Positions 16,693 through 26,619 of a stretch of DNA of 64,000 bases are shown piece after piece. The translations under genes and the position numbers were made by a program. Positions within the stretch are counted from its first letter, which is position 1. The number at the start of each line of letters is the position of its first letter. Source of the DNA: Pseudomonas koreensis (GTDB lineage Bacteria; Pseudomonadota; Gammaproteobacteria; Pseudomonadales; Pseudomonadaceae); the NCBI RefSeq assembly GCF_012986595.1, contig NZ_JAAQYM010000004.1:186001-250000 (forward strand), read 5' to 3'. Under the pieces are notes generated by a model. It did no database searches, was not told the origin of the DNA, and worked only from the letters and a program-made list of their open reading frames with translations.

Positions 16693-17940
16693 TCAGCTCA
16701 CATCTGTACTGAACTCCACCACCGGCATCTGCCGCTTCATCAGCACCTTGCCGCCGCGAATCGAATACAGCGGCAGACCCTGGCTGCGGATCACTTCGTA
16801 ATCGCTGTCCGCCGACAGAATCAGCAGGTTGGCCGGGCGGCCCGGCTCCAGGCCATAGCGCTCGCCCAGGTGCATGGCCCTGGCGCTGTTGTCGGTGACC
16901 AGGTCGAGTGCATTCTGCAGGTTGCGGTAACCGAGCATGTGGCAGATGTGCAGCCCGGCCTCCAGCACGCGCAGGATGTTGCCGTTGCCCAGCGGATACC
17001 ACGGATCGACGATGGAATCCTGGCCGAAGCACACGTTCATTCCGGCTTCGAGCAGCTCGTTGACCCGGGTCACGCCACGGCGTTTGGGGAAGTTGTCGAA
17101 GCGCCCCTGCAGGTGGATGCTTTCGGTCGGGCAGGAGACAAAACTGATCCCGGAATGCCCGAGCAGGCGGAACAGCTTGGCGCAGTAGGCGTTGTCGTAA
17201 GAGCCCATCGCCGTGGTGTGGCTGGCGGTGACCCGTGCGCCCATGTCGCGGCTGCGCGCTTCTTCGGCGAGCACTTCTAGGAAGCGCGAATGCGGGTCGT
17301 CGGTTTCGTCACAGTGCACGTCCACCAGGCAACCGGTGCGTTCGGCCAGGTCCATCAGAAACTTCACCGAACTCACGCCCTGATCGCGGGTGTACTCGAA
17401 ATGCGGAATGCCGCCGACCACATCGGCGCCCATGCGAATCGCTTCTTCCATCAGCTCGCGACCGTTGCGGAACGACTCGATGCCTTCCTGCGGGAACGCG
17501 ACGATTTGCAGGTCGATCAGGTGCCGGCTCTGTTCGCGCACTTCGAGCATCGCCTTGAGCGCAGTGAGCTGCGGGTCGGTGACGTCGACGTGGGTGCGCA
17601 CGTGCTGGATGCCATGGGCGGCCAGTGCCTGAATGGTTTTTTTGGCGCGGGTCCTGGTGTCTTCTTCGGTGATGGTGACCTTGCGCTCGCCCCAGCATTC
17701 GATGCCCTCGAACAGCGTGCCGCTCATGTTCCAGCGCGGCTCGCCGGCGGTGAGGGTGGCGTCGAGGTGGATGTGCGGTTCGACGAAGGGCGGCACCACC
17801 AGATTGCCGCCGGCATCGAGGTCGCCGGGGTGGAGGGACGGGGCTTCGGTCTGGCGGCCGATGCTGCGGATCAGGCCGTCTTCCAGGTGCAGTTCGTGTA
17901 AACCTTCCTGGTTGCGCAGTCGCGCGTTGATGATGTGCAT
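16693..17940 (-). CDS. codA: Cytosine deaminase CodA
   Basis: The 415-residue cytosolic amidohydrolase deaminates cytosine to uracil in pyrimidine salvage. Metal and active-site motifs agree with E. coli CodA: PPFVEPHIHLDATLTAG, HVRTHVDVTD, DVHCDETDD, ASHTTAMGSY and DPWYPLG. The metal-binding Asp is Asp308. The next residue, Asp314 in E. coli CodA and a determinant of pyrimidine contact, is Ser309 here (GQDSIVDPW instead of GHDDVFDPW). It lies 14 bp downstream of codB on the same strand, so codBA is an operon. Isocytosine, creatinine or another amino-pyrimidine remains possible as substrate. ATG 17940 matches the family start. Confidence 0.9.
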   Translation of the reverse strand: MHIINARLRNQEGLHELHLEDGLIRSIGRQTEAPSLHPGDLDAGGNLVVPPFVEPHIHLDATLTAGEPRWNMSGTLFEGIECWGERKVTITEEDTRTRAKKTIQALAAHGIQHVRTHVDVTDPQLTALKAMLEVREQSRHLIDLQIVAFPQEGIESFRNGRELMEEAIRMGADVVGGIPHFEYTRDQGVSSVKFLMDLAERTGCLVDVHCDETDDPHSRFLEVLAEEARSRDMGARVTASHTTAMGSYDNAYCAKLFRLLGHSGISFVSCPTESIHLQGRFDNFPKRRGVTRVNELLEAGMNVCFGQDSIVDPWYPLGNGNILRVLEAGLHICHMLGYRNLQNALDLVTDNSARAMHLGERYGLEPGRPANLLILSADSDYEVIRSQGLPLYSIRGGKVLMKRQMPVVEFSTDVS

Positions 17941-17954
17941 CAGGCGAATCCTTC

Positions 17955-19226
17955 TTATAGGTCGTGTAGTGGCACGGTGGCGCGGCGGGCGCCGAGCAGG
18001 CCGGTGACGATGACATACGTTAGCGCGGCGGCGGCAATCCCTACCAGCGGCGCGACCCACGGCGAGTGGAACGCAGCGAGCGTGCCGACCGCGTAAGCCC
18101 CCAGTCCCGGCCAGTTGAACGCTGGCAGCCGCGCGTCGGCAAGACGCGGATAGCGCCCGCGCCAGCGGAAGAAAAAGTCAGCCATGATCACCCCGCCAAT
18201 CGGCGGAATCACCGTGCCCAGCAGAATCAGGTACGGCACCAGCATGTCGTACATGCCCAGCAGGGCGAGCAGGGTGCCGATCACCGCGCCCGCCAGGGTC
18301 ACGGTCTTGCGCCGCCCGGTGCGCAGCAGGTTGCAGCCGGCGACGGCGAAGTTGTAGATGGTGTTGTCCTGGGTGCTCCAGATATTCAGCAACAGCATCG
18401 CCATCGCGGCCATGGCGAAGCCTTGCAGCAGCAACACTTCCACCACGTCCGGCTGCTGATAGACGATCGCACCGTAGGCGCCGATCAGCACCATCAGGCC
18501 ATTGCCGACGAAGAAGCCGATCAGGCTGGCCAGCACCGCCACCCGCGCCGAACGCGAGAAGCGTGTCCAGTTGGTGGCCTGGGTCGCGCCGCTGACGAAG
18601 GTGCCGAACACCAGAGTGATGGCGGTCGACCAGTCCAGTGATCCTGTCGGCACCACGCTGAGCAACCCTTCGAGGCCGCCGACTTTCACCGTGGCGACCC
18701 ACATCGACAGCATCAGCAGCAACATCATCGCCGGCACCGCGATGTACGACAGGATCTCCAGGCCGCGATAACCGACGTACGCCGTGGCGCAGAACACCAG
18801 GCCGAACAGCACCATCAAACCGAGCACGGTGCCCTCATCGAGATCGAAGTATTTGCCGAGCACCACCGCGGCGGTCGCGGTACCCCAGGCGTACCAGCCG
18901 ATCTGGGTGAAACCGAGGATCAGGTCGCTGAGTTTGCTGCCGACCTCACCGAAGCAGAATCGCCCCATCAGCACCGAATTGAGCCCGCTCTTGAAGGCGA
19001 TATAACCCAGCCCCGCCGCATACAGACCGAGCAGCAGATTACCGACGATGATCACCGCCATCATCTCGCCGAAACTGAAGGCCACACCGAGCTTGCCGCC
19101 GGCAAACATGGTCGCGGTGAAAAACGTGAAACCGAGCAACACCATGGCGGTCGAGGCCAGGCCTTTGCGCGCGTGCATCGGGACTTCGCTGAGGGGGTAG
19201 TCGTTGCCGGGATCGTTCTGCGTCAT
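17955..19226 (-). CDS. codB: Cytosine permease CodB
   Basis: The 423-residue, 12-helix NCS1-family permease imports cytosine by proton or sodium symport. The family pattern is clear: YPLSEVPMHARKGLASTAMV at the N-terminus, TFFTATMFAGGKLGVAFSFG in helix 1, and GWYAWGTATAAVVLG. The start was set at ATG 19226 because upstream codons are not conserved. It is the first gene of codBA. The 315-bp upstream region (19227-19541) contains the presumed codBA promoter, a minus-strand terminator and a family A REP, but no gene. Confidence 0.9.
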   Translation of the reverse strand: MTQNDPGNDYPLSEVPMHARKGLASTAMVLLGFTFFTATMFAGGKLGVAFSFGEMMAVIIVGNLLLGLYAAGLGYIAFKSGLNSVLMGRFCFGEVGSKLSDLILGFTQIGWYAWGTATAAVVLGKYFDLDEGTVLGLMVLFGLVFCATAYVGYRGLEILSYIAVPAMMLLLMLSMWVATVKVGGLEGLLSVVPTGSLDWSTAITLVFGTFVSGATQATNWTRFSRSARVAVLASLIGFFVGNGLMVLIGAYGAIVYQQPDVVEVLLLQGFAMAAMAMLLLNIWSTQDNTIYNFAVAGCNLLRTGRRKTVTLAGAVIGTLLALLGMYDMLVPYLILLGTVIPPIGGVIMADFFFRWRGRYPRLADARLPAFNWPGLGAYAVGTLAAFHSPWVAPLVGIAAAALTYVIVTGLLGARRATVPLHDL

Positions 19227-19386
19227 GAGGCGTTCCTTGCTGAAGGGGAGGACGCGGGGGCGGTTGCAGTGGTCGTGCCAAATGCCGGTTATGGGGACTA
19301 TGTATAGACGAGTTGTCAGCGATGGCTCGAAAGCGGTGCATCGGAATGCATCCAAGCCCCATATGGGAGCCCAAAAAGTCGGGCAT

Positions 19387-19410
19387 AAAAAAACAGCCGC
19401 AAAGGCTGTT
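19387..19410 (-). terminator. Rho-independent terminator of queD
   Basis: Stem AACAGCC/GGCTGTT with a 5-base loop. On the minus strand it is followed by a run of seven T (A-run 19387-19393). It lies about 130 bp downstream of the queD stop, beyond a REP. Confidence 0.75.
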
Positions 19411-19439
19411 CTTTATTTTCCTGACCAAACACCATTTCC

Positions 19440-19524
19440 TGTAGGAGCTGCCGCAGGCTGCGATCTTTTGATTTTGATCTTAAAAAGCAAGATCAAAAGA
19501 TCGCAGCCTTCGGCAGCTCCTACA
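19440..19524. repeat. REP-like inverted repeat, family A
   Basis: Arms TGTAGGAGCTGCCGCAGGCT and a near-complement, with an A/T-rich centre. It lies between queD and its terminator. Confidence 0.88.
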
Positions 19525-19541
19525 AGGGAATTGGTGCTGAG

Positions 19542-19898
19542 TTACTCACCGCGATAGATGCAGCCGCTGGTGCAGGTTTCGTGAATGCGGATCGCGCTGA
19601 GTTCCGGCAGCAGTGGCTTCATTTCATTCCAGATGAATTTGGCCAGGACTTCGCTGGTCGGGTTTTCCAGGCCGGGAATGTCGTTCAGGTAGTTGTGGTC
19701 CAGACGCTCGTACAGCGGCTTGAAGATCGCCTTGATCTCGGAGAAATCGCGGATCCAGCCGGTGTGCGGATCGAGGTCGCCGCTCAGGTGAATCGCCACT
19801 TTGAACGAGTGACCGTGCAGGCGTCCGCACTTGTGGCCGTCCGGTACGTGCGGCAGGCGGTGGGCGGATTCGAAAGTAAATTCCTTGAAGATTTCCAC
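19542..19898 (-). CDS. queD: 6-carboxy-5,6,7,8-tetrahydropterin synthase QueD
   Basis: The 118-residue enzyme converts dihydroneopterin triphosphate to 6-carboxytetrahydropterin, the second step of queuosine/preQ0 synthesis. Zinc-binding His and catalytic Cys motifs are visible: [20 protein letters not shown] and [10 protein letters not shown], with the C-terminal [13 protein letters not shown]. Length is typical for QueD. The start is GTG at 19898. No other que gene is adjacent. Confidence 0.92.
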   Translation of the reverse strand: MEIFKEFTFESAHRLPHVPDGHKCGRLHGHSFKVAIHLSGDLDPHTGWIRDFSEIKAIFKPLYERLDHNYLNDIPGLENPTSEVLAKFIWNEMKPLLPELSAIRIHETCTSGCIYRGE

Positions 19899-19993
19899 AG
19901 TATTTTCGGCTCTGTTCAGGTGGCGTTCGCCGCAGCGATTCGGGCAGGCGGCGAGTTTACCAGCTTGTGTTTGGCGATGCGGGAAAACACTGA

Positions 19994-21073
19994 CTAAAGG
20001 GTCAGCAAGCGCTCGGCGAGGCGACCGTTGGTGGTCAGTTCGAGAAACTCGTCGCCCAGTCGGCGGCTCTCGTCCATCGCCGCGTGCCAGTATTTCTGCC
20101 GGCTCGGCGCATCGCCCATGAAGCGTTTGAAATCGTTACGGTCCGGCAGTTTGCCGTAGGGCAGGCGCGCCAGGTATTCCTTGGACGGCGCGAGTAACAG
20201 CACGTCCTGCAAACGCTCGACCGAGGCGCGGCGCCAAGGCAGGGTCTTGTCGAACCAGCCGGGAATCACCCGGTCGGTGAAGTGCGGATAGAGCACGATG
20301 CCGTCGCCGCTGTAGGGCAGGTCGAGGTGATAGTCGAGCAGACCGCCATCGCGGAAGGTGCCAGCACCGGCGCCCGGCAGGTCGCGCACGCCTTCCATGA
20401 CCATCGGGATCGAACCGGACGCCAGCAGCGCCTGACGCAGGTTGCCGGCATTGAGGGCGACGAAACGCGACGGGAAGTCATTCAGCGCATTGAGCGGCGG
20501 GGCGAGGCGCGGGTCGTGAATGATCAGGCGTTCGAAGTGCCGCGACAGCCGCGCGCGGCCGCGCAGGTTATCGGCGATCACCGAACCCAGTGCCAGGCCG
20601 AGGCGACCGCGGTGGTCGTCGGCCAGGCGGCCGTGGCTTTTGACCACCATGATGTTCAGGCGATAGTTGGCGTTGTTGAGGATGCTGGCGTCGCGGCCGT
20701 CGAGCAGGTCATTGAGCATGCGTTGCGAGCTCTGGCTGATCTCGGCCATGGTCACGCCCTTGTTGAAGTTCTGCTCGGCGTACAACTGGCCGAGTCGGCG
20801 GATGCCTTCGGCGGCATCCGGCAGGCAGGCACTGGCGAAGCGCCAGGAGCCAACCGAGGCGCCGATCAGCGAACGCTCACGCGGCGCGCTCGGCAGCCAT
20901 TCGCCGAACAACGCCAGATCCAGCCCCTGAATCCCCAGCGCTTTCGGCCCACCGGCCGCCCCGGGCAGGGTGCCGACGTCAGCGGCGTGCAGGCCTTGGG
21001 CACGAATGCGCGCCATGGCCCGAGGGCCGGCCTTGAGGGTGAGGGCGGGAAACTTGATGTGGATGGCGGTCAT
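19994..21073 (-). CDS. Patatin-like phospholipase family protein
   Basis: The 359-residue protein shows the patatin catalytic dyad elements: nucleophile elbow GASVG with Ser73 (IGASVGSWR), an upstream glycine-rich oxyanion segment PGAAGGPK, and a DGG motif for the catalytic Asp ([15 protein letters not shown]). Patatin-like proteins are acyl hydrolases acting on membrane or storage lipids. There is no signal peptide, so it is probably cytosolic. ATG at 21073 is preferred over an upstream in-frame start at 21112 that adds a non-conserved tail. It is 95 bp from queD and transcribed in the same direction, but the two are functionally unrelated. Confidence 0.85.
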   Translation of the reverse strand: MTAIHIKFPALTLKAGPRAMARIRAQGLHAADVGTLPGAAGGPKALGIQGLDLALFGEWLPSAPRERSLIGASVGSWRFASACLPDAAEGIRRLGQLYAEQNFNKGVTMAEISQSSQRMLNDLLDGRDASILNNANYRLNIMVVKSHGRLADDHRGRLGLALGSVIADNLRGRARLSRHFERLIIHDPRLAPPLNALNDFPSRFVALNAGNLRQALLASGSIPMVMEGVRDLPGAGAGTFRDGGLLDYHLDLPYSGDGIVLYPHFTDRVIPGWFDKTLPWRRASVERLQDVLLLAPSKEYLARLPYGKLPDRNDFKRFMGDAPSRQKYWHAAMDESRRLGDEFLELTTNGRLAERLLTL

Positions 21074-21125
21074 ACCGGTCTCGATCGTTAGCAAGCGAAC
21101 AATTATAAGCACATGTTACCGATCC

Positions 21126-21205
21126 CTGTAGGAGCTGCCGCAGGCTGCGATCTTTTAATCTTGTTTTATAAGGCCAGAAGATCGAGCCTGCGGCAGCTCC
21201 TACAG
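21126..21205. repeat. REP-like inverted repeat, family A
   Basis: Arms CTGTAGGAGCTGCCGCAGGC and complement. It lies between divergent genes, just upstream of the PepSY operon promoter region. Confidence 0.88.
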
Positions 21206-21238
21206 GGGAAGAGTGTTGCGCTGGAGCAATGATGGCAA

Positions 21239-21254
21239 TTCAGTTTCAGTTAAG
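21239..21254 (+). promoter_or_regulatory. Candidate BqsR-type response-regulator box
   Basis: The sequence reads TTCAG-N6-TTAAG, one mismatch from the published P. aeruginosa BqsR box TTAAG-N6-TTAAG (from memory). It lies 55 bp upstream of the first gene of the PepSY/two-component operon, where an autoregulatory site is expected. An A/T-rich -10-like stretch (near 21286-21296) follows. Confidence 0.45.
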
Positions 21255-21308
21255 TTCATCCCGCTAAGGTGCCCACCGTAAAGCAATACATAAAAATACG
21301 GAGACACC

Positions 21309-21617
21309 ATGAAAACCCTGACTGCCCTGTCCATTGCCGCGATCATCGGCCTGACCGCCAGCCTCGCCCACGCCCGCGATCTCGGCCCCGATGAAGCCCT
21401 GCGCCTGCGCGACGCTGGTACTATCGTCTCCTTCGAGAAGCTCAACGCCACGGCACTGGCCAAACACCCGGGTTCGACCATCACCGATACCGAGCTGGAA
21501 GAGCAGTACGGCAAGTACATCTACCAGATCGAAATGCGTGACCCGCAAGGGCTGGAGTGGGATCTGGAATTGGACGCCGTGACGGGGCAAGTTCTCAAGG
21601 ATCATCAGGATACGTAA
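21309..21617 (+). CDS. Periplasmic PepSY-domain protein (first of two)
   Basis: The 102-residue precursor has a signal peptide ending near SLAHA and a PepSY-like domain with DLGPDEALRLRDAGTI, LEEQYGKYIYQIEM and LELDAVTGQVLKD. GGAGA lies just upstream of the ATG. It is the first gene of a four-gene operon; its stop overlaps the next start (TAATG). It is about half identical to the next protein, a tandem duplication. Such small proteins encoded next to OmpR-type systems are thought to bind metals or modulate the sensor. It may correspond to BqsP of P. aeruginosa. Confidence 0.85.
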   Translation: MKTLTALSIAAIIGLTASLAHARDLGPDEALRLRDAGTIVSFEKLNATALAKHPGSTITDTELEEQYGKYIYQIEMRDPQGLEWDLELDAVTGQVLKDHQDT

Positions 21618-21928
21618 TGAAGGTTAATGTTCGCGCCAGCCGTAGTACGGCGTTGGCGCTGGTGATGTGTTGTTCGACGGCCATGGCCCGCGACCTGGGT
21701 CCGGACGAAGCACTCGATCTGCGCAAGCAGGGCGTGATCCTGCCGCTCGAGCAAGTGCTGCAGCAGGCGATGGACCGTTATCCCGGCGCAAAACTGCTGG
21801 AAGTCGAGCTGGAAGAAAAACACGACGTTTATATTTATGAAGTCGAGTTGCTGACCGTCGAGGGTGTCGCCCGGGAGCTGCACCTGAAGGCCGATACCGG
21901 CGAACTCGTGAAAGACAAGGAAGATTGA
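21617..21928 (+). CDS. Periplasmic PepSY-domain protein (second of two)
   Basis: The 103-residue precursor has a signal peptide ending near STAMA. Its mature part begins RDLGPDEALDLRKQGV, almost the same as the preceding protein, and includes LEEKHDVYIYEVELL and LHLKADTGELVKD. The sequence is rich in Glu/Asp. The ATG overlaps the upstream stop by one base and the response-regulator gene follows after 3 bp, so expression is coupled. It may correspond to BqsQ. Confidence 0.85.
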   Translation: MKVNVRASRSTALALVMCCSTAMARDLGPDEALDLRKQGVILPLEQVLQQAMDRYPGAKLLEVELEEKHDVYIYEVELLTVEGVARELHLKADTGELVKDKED

Positions 21929-21931
21929 CCG

Positions 21932-22600
21932 ATGCGTTTGCTTCTGGTGGAAGACCATGTGCCGCTGGCCGACGAACTGCTCGCCGGCCTGCAACGCCAA
22001 GGCTATGCGGTGGATTGGCTGGCGGACGGCCGCGATGCGGTCTATCAGGGCAGCAGCGAGCCCTATGACCTGATCATCCTCGACCTCGGCCTGCCCGGTG
22101 TGCCCGGGCTGGAAGTGCTGGCGCAGTGGCGCGCCGCAGGCCTGGCGACCCCGGTGCTGATCCTTACCGCCCGTGACTCCTGGGCCGAGCGCATCGAGGG
22201 CTTGAAGGCCGGTGCCGACGATTACCTGACCAAACCGTTTCACCCCGAAGAGCTGCACCTGCGCGTGCAGTCGCTGTTGCGCCGCTCCAAGGGCCAGGCC
22301 AATCAGCCGACGCTCAAGGCAGCGGGCCTGCATCTGGATGAGGGTCGCCAGTGCGTGATGCGCGACGGCAGCGAGATTCAACTGACCGCCGCCGAATTCC
22401 GCCTGCTGCGCTATTTCATGCTGCACCCGGAGCAGATCCTGTCGAAAACCCACCTCGCCGAACACCTCTACGACGGCGAGACCGAGCGTGATTCCAACGT
22501 CCTCGAAGTCCACGTCAATCACCTTCGGCGCAAGCTGGGCAAAGCCGTGATCGAAACCCGTCGCGGCCAGGGTTACCTGTTCGGCGGGCAAGCTTCGTGA
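21932..22600 (+). CDS. OmpR/PmrA-family response regulator (BqsR/CarR-like)
   Basis: The 222-residue regulator has a receiver domain with acidic pocket Glu7/Asp8, phospho-acceptor Asp51 ([10 protein letters not shown]), Thr79 region (LILTARD) and Lys in YLTKPF. A winged-helix DNA-binding domain covers about residues 128-220 ([39 protein letters not shown]). Its stop overlaps the kinase start. Gene order and the flanking chemoreceptors match what I recall for PA2657 (bqsR/carR), which responds to Fe(II) or Ca2+; the signal here is inferred only from that. Confidence 0.9.
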   Translation: MRLLLVEDHVPLADELLAGLQRQGYAVDWLADGRDAVYQGSSEPYDLIILDLGLPGVPGLEVLAQWRAAGLATPVLILTARDSWAERIEGLKAGADDYLTKPFHPEELHLRVQSLLRRSKGQANQPTLKAAGLHLDEGRQCVMRDGSEIQLTAAEFRLLRYFMLHPEQILSKTHLAEHLYDGETERDSNVLEVHVNHLRRKLGKAVIETRRGQGYLFGGQAS

Positions 22601-23910
22601 GGTCGATCCAGCGCCGCTTGAGCCTGGGGTTGATCAGCGTGATGGTGATCGTCGGCCTGGTGCTGGCGCAAACCAGCCTGTGGTTGTTCGAAGTCGGGTT
22701 GCAGCGTTACCTCGAAGCCGGCCTGCGCAACGACAGCGAAAGCCTGCTGGTCGCGTTGGTGCGTGGCCCGCAAGGTTTGCAACTGGATGAGCGGCACCTG
22801 TCGCCGGCCTATCAGCGACCGTTTTCCGGGCATTACTTCCGCATCGATTTTGCCGACAGCCACTGGCGTTCGCGTTCGCTGTGGGATCAGGATTTGCCGC
22901 TGCTCGAACATCCCGGCCTGCACAGCAACCTGCAACTGGGGCCGGACGGCCAGCAGTTGCTGGTATTGCGCTCGGACTATCGACGGCTGGGGCAGTCGAT
23001 CTCGATCAGCGTTGCTCAGGATTACACCCCGGTGCGCGAGAGCTTCCAGCGCATGCGTCAGATCGGCCTCGGTCTGGGGCTGGCGGGTTTGCTGCTGATT
23101 CTGCTGCTGCAACGCATCACCGTGCGCCGCGCCTTGAAGCCGCTGGAACGCGCCCGCGAGCAGATCGCGCAGTTGCAGCAAGGCCAGCGTTCACAACTGG
23201 ACGATCAGGTGCCGGTGGAGCTGGAGCCGCTGGTGGCGCAGATCAACCATTTGCTCGCCCACACCGAAGACAGCCTCAAGCGCTCACGCAATGCGCTGGG
23301 CAATCTGGGCCATGCCTTGAAAACACCGCTGGCGGTGCTGTTGAGCCTGGCGTCGAGCGAAAAACTTGATGGCCATCCCGAGTTGCGCAAGATCCTCAAG
23401 GAACAACTGGAACAGGTGCAGCAGCGGCTCAATCGCGAACTGAACCGCGCGCGCCTGTCCGGTGATGCGCTGCCCGGTGCGCTGTTCGACTGTGACGCGG
23501 AACTGCCGGGCCTGCTGGCGACGCTGAACATGATCCATGGCGAGCATCTGCAGTTGAGCTACGTCGCGCCGTCGGGGCTGCAATTGCCGTGGGATCGTGA
23601 GGACCTGCTGGAGCTGCTCGGCAACCTGCTGGACAACGCCTGCAAATGGGCGGACGCCGAGGTGCGCCTGAGTGTGATCGAGCGCAGCGATGGTTTTGCC
23701 TTCAGCGTGGAGGATGACGGCCCGGGGATTCCCGCAGAGCAGCGTGCTCAGGTGTTCAGCCGGGGCACGCGGCTGGATGAACAGACTCACGGGCATGGTT
23801 TGGGGCTGGGGATTGTCCGGGATATCGTCGAAACGTGGGGTGGGTTGCTGGTGTTGGGCGAGAGCGAGTGGGGCGGGTTGAAGGTGGTGATCGAGTTGCC
23901 ACGCCGCTAA
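22597..23910 (+). CDS. Sensor histidine kinase (BqsS/CarS-like)
   Basis: The 437-residue inner-membrane kinase has TM1 at about 10-30, a periplasmic domain at about 31-152, TM2 at about 156-172, HAMP, and an H-box with His239 ([19 protein letters not shown]). The N-box is [13 protein letters not shown], the G1 box EDDGPGIP and the G2 box [10 protein letters not shown]. The ATGA overlap with the response-regulator gene couples the two. The periplasmic region has no exact RExxE motif, which was described as the Fe(II) sensor of BqsS; the nearest is RESFQ just before TM2. The signal may therefore differ. Confidence 0.9.
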   Translation: MRSIQRRLSLGLISVMVIVGLVLAQTSLWLFEVGLQRYLEAGLRNDSESLLVALVRGPQGLQLDERHLSPAYQRPFSGHYFRIDFADSHWRSRSLWDQDLPLLEHPGLHSNLQLGPDGQQLLVLRSDYRRLGQSISISVAQDYTPVRESFQRMRQIGLGLGLAGLLLILLLQRITVRRALKPLERAREQIAQLQQGQRSQLDDQVPVELEPLVAQINHLLAHTEDSLKRSRNALGNLGHALKTPLAVLLSLASSEKLDGHPELRKILKEQLEQVQQRLNRELNRARLSGDALPGALFDCDAELPGLLATLNMIHGEHLQLSYVAPSGLQLPWDREDLLELLGNLLDNACKWADAEVRLSVIERSDGFAFSVEDDGPGIPAEQRAQVFSRGTRLDEQTHGHGLGLGIVRDIVETWGGLLVLGESEWGGLKVVIELPRR

Positions 23911-23915
23911 TCCCA

Positions 23916-24003
23916 GTAGGAGCTGCCGCAGGCTGCGATCTTTTGACTTTGGATTTTTAAAAAACAAGATCAAAAAAGATCGCAGCCTGCGGCAGCTCCT
24001 ACA
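23916..24003. repeat. REP-like inverted repeat, family A
   Basis: Arms GTAGGAGCTGCCGCAGGCTG and complement, between convergent kinase and chemoreceptor genes. Confidence 0.88.
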
Positions 24004-24022
24004 GTGAAATAGCGGGGAGCTG

Positions 24023-26170
24023 TCAGACCCGGAACTGATCCATCAAACTCTGCTGCTGATTCGCCAGGCTGTTCAGCGACTGGCTCACCCGCGCCGACTC
24101 ATTGGCCTGCCCGGACAGCGATTCGGTCACGTCACGAATGGTCGCCACGTTGTTGTTGATCTCCTCGGCCACCGCGCTCTGTTCTTCCGCTGCACTGGCG
24201 ATCTGCAGGTTCATGTCGCTGATCACCGTCACCGCATCGCCGATCTGGCGCAGTGCGGTCACCGCTTGCCCGACCTGCTCGACACTGCCCTGAGCCTGAC
24301 GATGGCTGTTGCCCATCGAACCGACCACGTCCTGGGTACCGGTCTGCAATTGTTCGATCACCTGACGGGTTTCTTCCACCGACTCTTGGGTACGGCGGGC
24401 GAGGTTGCGCACTTCGTCGGCAACCACGGCAAAACCGCGACCGGCTTCACCGGCACGCGCCGCTTCAATCGCGGCATTGAGCGCCAGCAGGTTGGTCTGT
24501 TCGGCGATGGCGCGGATGGTTTCCAGCACGGTGCCGATCTTCTCGCTGTTGGCGGCCAGGCCTTCGACCTGGACCATCGCCGCGTTCATGTCGGCGGCGA
24601 GGGCGTCGATGCTCGCGGTGGTGCGGTCGATCACGGTCAGGCCCTGACGGGTGGCGCGATCGGCGTCCTTGGCCGCTTCCGCCGCTTGCGCAGCGCTACG
24701 GGCGACGTCCTGGGCGGTGGCACTCATCTCGTGGGACGCGGTGGCGACTTGATCGACCTGACGGTATTGCTGCTCCATGCCGGCGCTGGTCTGGGTGGCA
24801 ATGGCCGAAGACTGGTCGGCGGTGTTGCGCGCGTCCTGCACCGAGCGTTTCACTTCGGCAATGATCGGCTGCAACTTGTCGAGAAACTTGTTGAACCAAC
24901 CGGCCAACTGACCCAGTTCATCCTGCTTGTCGTAGGCCAGGCGGCGGGTCAGATCGCCTTCGCCACTGGCAATGTCTTCGAGCATGTTGGCCACGCCGAG
25001 GATCGGTCTGGTCACGCTGCGCGCCATCAGCCACACCAGCAGCAGGCCGACCAGGGCTGCGAGCACGCCGAGGCTCAGTTCGATCAGGGTGCCGGAATTA
25101 TTGCTCGCATCCAGTTGTTGCTTGAGTGCTTCGGCGCGCTCCACCAAAACCTTTTCCGGCACATCAAGCAACACCGCCCACGACGGCCCGCCCGGAATCG
25201 GCTGGAACGGCGACAGCACTTTCAACTGGCCGTTGCTGTGCAGGCTGCTGACGCTGCTGCTGGTACCGAGCTGACGCAGCAGTTCGGCGCCACTGACGAT
25301 GTCCACGGCATCCAGACGCTTGCTCAGTTTGCTGGCATCCGGGCTGTAACCGGCGAGCAGGCCGACCGGGCTGATGATGCTCACGGCGGTCTGGCCGTCA
25401 TAGAGCTTCTTGCTCGCGCCCTGGCTGATCGCCTGCAGGCTGTTGAGGTTGATGTCCACCGACAGCGAGGCGATGACTTTGCCGTTGACCATCAGCGGGA
25501 AGACGATGCTGGTCATCAGCACGTTCTGGCCATCGATCACATAAAAGTACGGTTCGATCACACACGGTTTGAGCGTGGTGCGCGGGCAGGTGAACCAGGC
25601 GTTGGCAGCCTGACCACTGGGGCCGGTGCTGGTGTCGGCCATGTCGCTTTCCGGCAGGGCCATCGAGGTAACCTTGCCCGGGGTCGGCTGCGACCAGTAC
25701 AGGGCGAAACGGCCCTTGTCGTTGCTGCCCAGTTCAGCTTGACCGGCGAACAGTTCATCCTTGCCGTCCAGCGCGTTGGCTTCGAACACCAGCGACAGGC
25801 CGAGCAGTTCCGGGTTGGCCTGCAGCGCGGACTTGACCTGACGGGTCATGTCTTCGCGCAGGTCAAAGGCGTCGAGGAAGCGCTTTTCCGCCTGTTCACG
25901 CAAAAACAGCACCTGACGCGAGAAGCCGTGGCCATATTGATAGGCGTCCATGAACTGCTGGCGAATGCCGGCAGCCTGCACTTCGCCCTGCGATTCAATC
26001 CGCGCCTGGGCCGACTCGGTCAGCATCTCCATGCTCGAAGCCTTCACCAGCTCGGAGCTGTGCTCCATGCGGTACAGCGAAAGACCCACCAGCAGGGTCA
26101 CGATGCCCGCCAGGCAAAGGCCGGCGAGCAGGGTGATTTTCCATTGAATGGAAAGTTGTCTGAGCGACAT
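24023..26170 (-). CDS. Methyl-accepting chemotaxis protein with large periplasmic dCache domain (TlpQ-like)
   Basis: The 715-residue receptor has TM1 at about 12-32, a periplasmic double-Cache domain at about 40-385, TM2 near 395-415, and HAMP ([20 protein letters not shown]). The cytoplasmic hairpin carries the universal tip [23 protein letters not shown] 26170 has AAGGA upstream. Length and location, next to a BqsRS-like system and followed by the PA2653-like transporter, match P. aeruginosa TlpQ (PA2654), a polyamine/histamine receptor. Ligand identity is by synteny only. No C-terminal CheR-binding pentapeptide is seen (it ends LMDQFRV). Confidence 0.88.
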   Translation of the reverse strand: MSLRQLSIQWKITLLAGLCLAGIVTLLVGLSLYRMEHSSELVKASSMEMLTESAQARIESQGEVQAAGIRQQFMDAYQYGHGFSRQVLFLREQAEKRFLDAFDLREDMTRQVKSALQANPELLGLSLVFEANALDGKDELFAGQAELGSNDKGRFALYWSQPTPGKVTSMALPESDMADTSTGPSGQAANAWFTCPRTTLKPCVIEPYFYVIDGQNVLMTSIVFPLMVNGKVIASLSVDINLNSLQAISQGASKKLYDGQTAVSIISPVGLLAGYSPDASKLSKRLDAVDIVSGAELLRQLGTSSSVSSLHSNGQLKVLSPFQPIPGGPSWAVLLDVPEKVLVERAEALKQQLDASNNSGTLIELSLGVLAALVGLLLVWLMARSVTRPILGVANMLEDIASGEGDLTRRLAYDKQDELGQLAGWFNKFLDKLQPIIAEVKRSVQDARNTADQSSAIATQTSAGMEQQYRQVDQVATASHEMSATAQDVARSAAQAAEAAKDADRATRQGLTVIDRTTASIDALAADMNAAMVQVEGLAANSEKIGTVLETIRAIAEQTNLLALNAAIEAARAGEAGRGFAVVADEVRNLARRTQESVEETRQVIEQLQTGTQDVVGSMGNSHRQAQGSVEQVGQAVTALRQIGDAVTVISDMNLQIASAAEEQSAVAEEINNNVATIRDVTESLSGQANESARVSQSLNSLANQQQSLMDQFRV

Positions 26171-26288
26171 GGAGACGTCCTTATTCGATAAATATCTGAG
26201 ACTTTGCACTGTAACGGCCGCGTTTCGGCTTTCTTTATTGTTCAAACGCAATATGACTGATTGCCGCAGCTGAGTGACATTCAGACCC

Positions 26289-26421
26289 CTGTGGCGAGGG
26301 AGCTTGCTCCCGCTGGGGTGCGTAGCGCCCCCAAACCCTGCTAATGCGGTCATTCAGGCATAACGCGTCTACCGGGTTTGCGACTGCTGCGCAGCCGAGC
26401 GGGAGCAAGCTCCCTCGCCAC
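26289..26421. repeat. REP-like inverted repeat, family D (long centre)
   Basis: Arms TGTGGCGAGGGAGCTTGCTC (left) and GAGCAAGCTCCCTCGCCACA (right), separated by about 93 bp. This centre is longer than in the other family D element. Confidence 0.85.
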
Positions 26422-26619
26422 AGGGATCTCCTGCGCATCACAGGGTTCTCCATTGCCAGTTACATTTCAGTTCAGCCGCTCGCTTTGACACCGCCGCCAC
26501 TCTGCGGCACAGTGCGCGCCCTTCTAATAAGACCCTCTTTGCAAATCCGCCGGTGCTCCGTGGGCGGACTCATCCTGTCTGGCGGTGATCGTTCATCGCA
26601 GTGTTTTTGAGGTAGTGAA
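26422..26619. other. Leader region of the transporter gene, no gene seen
   Basis: This is the last part of the 449-bp gap between divergent chemoreceptor and transporter genes. No convincing frame on either strand. A GC-rich inverted segment (CCGCC ... GGCGG near 26550-26584) could fold in the leader. GAGG precedes the ATG at 26620. Confidence 0.4.

Noticed and set aside
24266..26191. 641-codon plus-strand frame opposite the chemoreceptor gene
   Set aside because: His/Gln/Gly-rich shadow of the minus-strand dCache chemoreceptor, which is fully recognisable.
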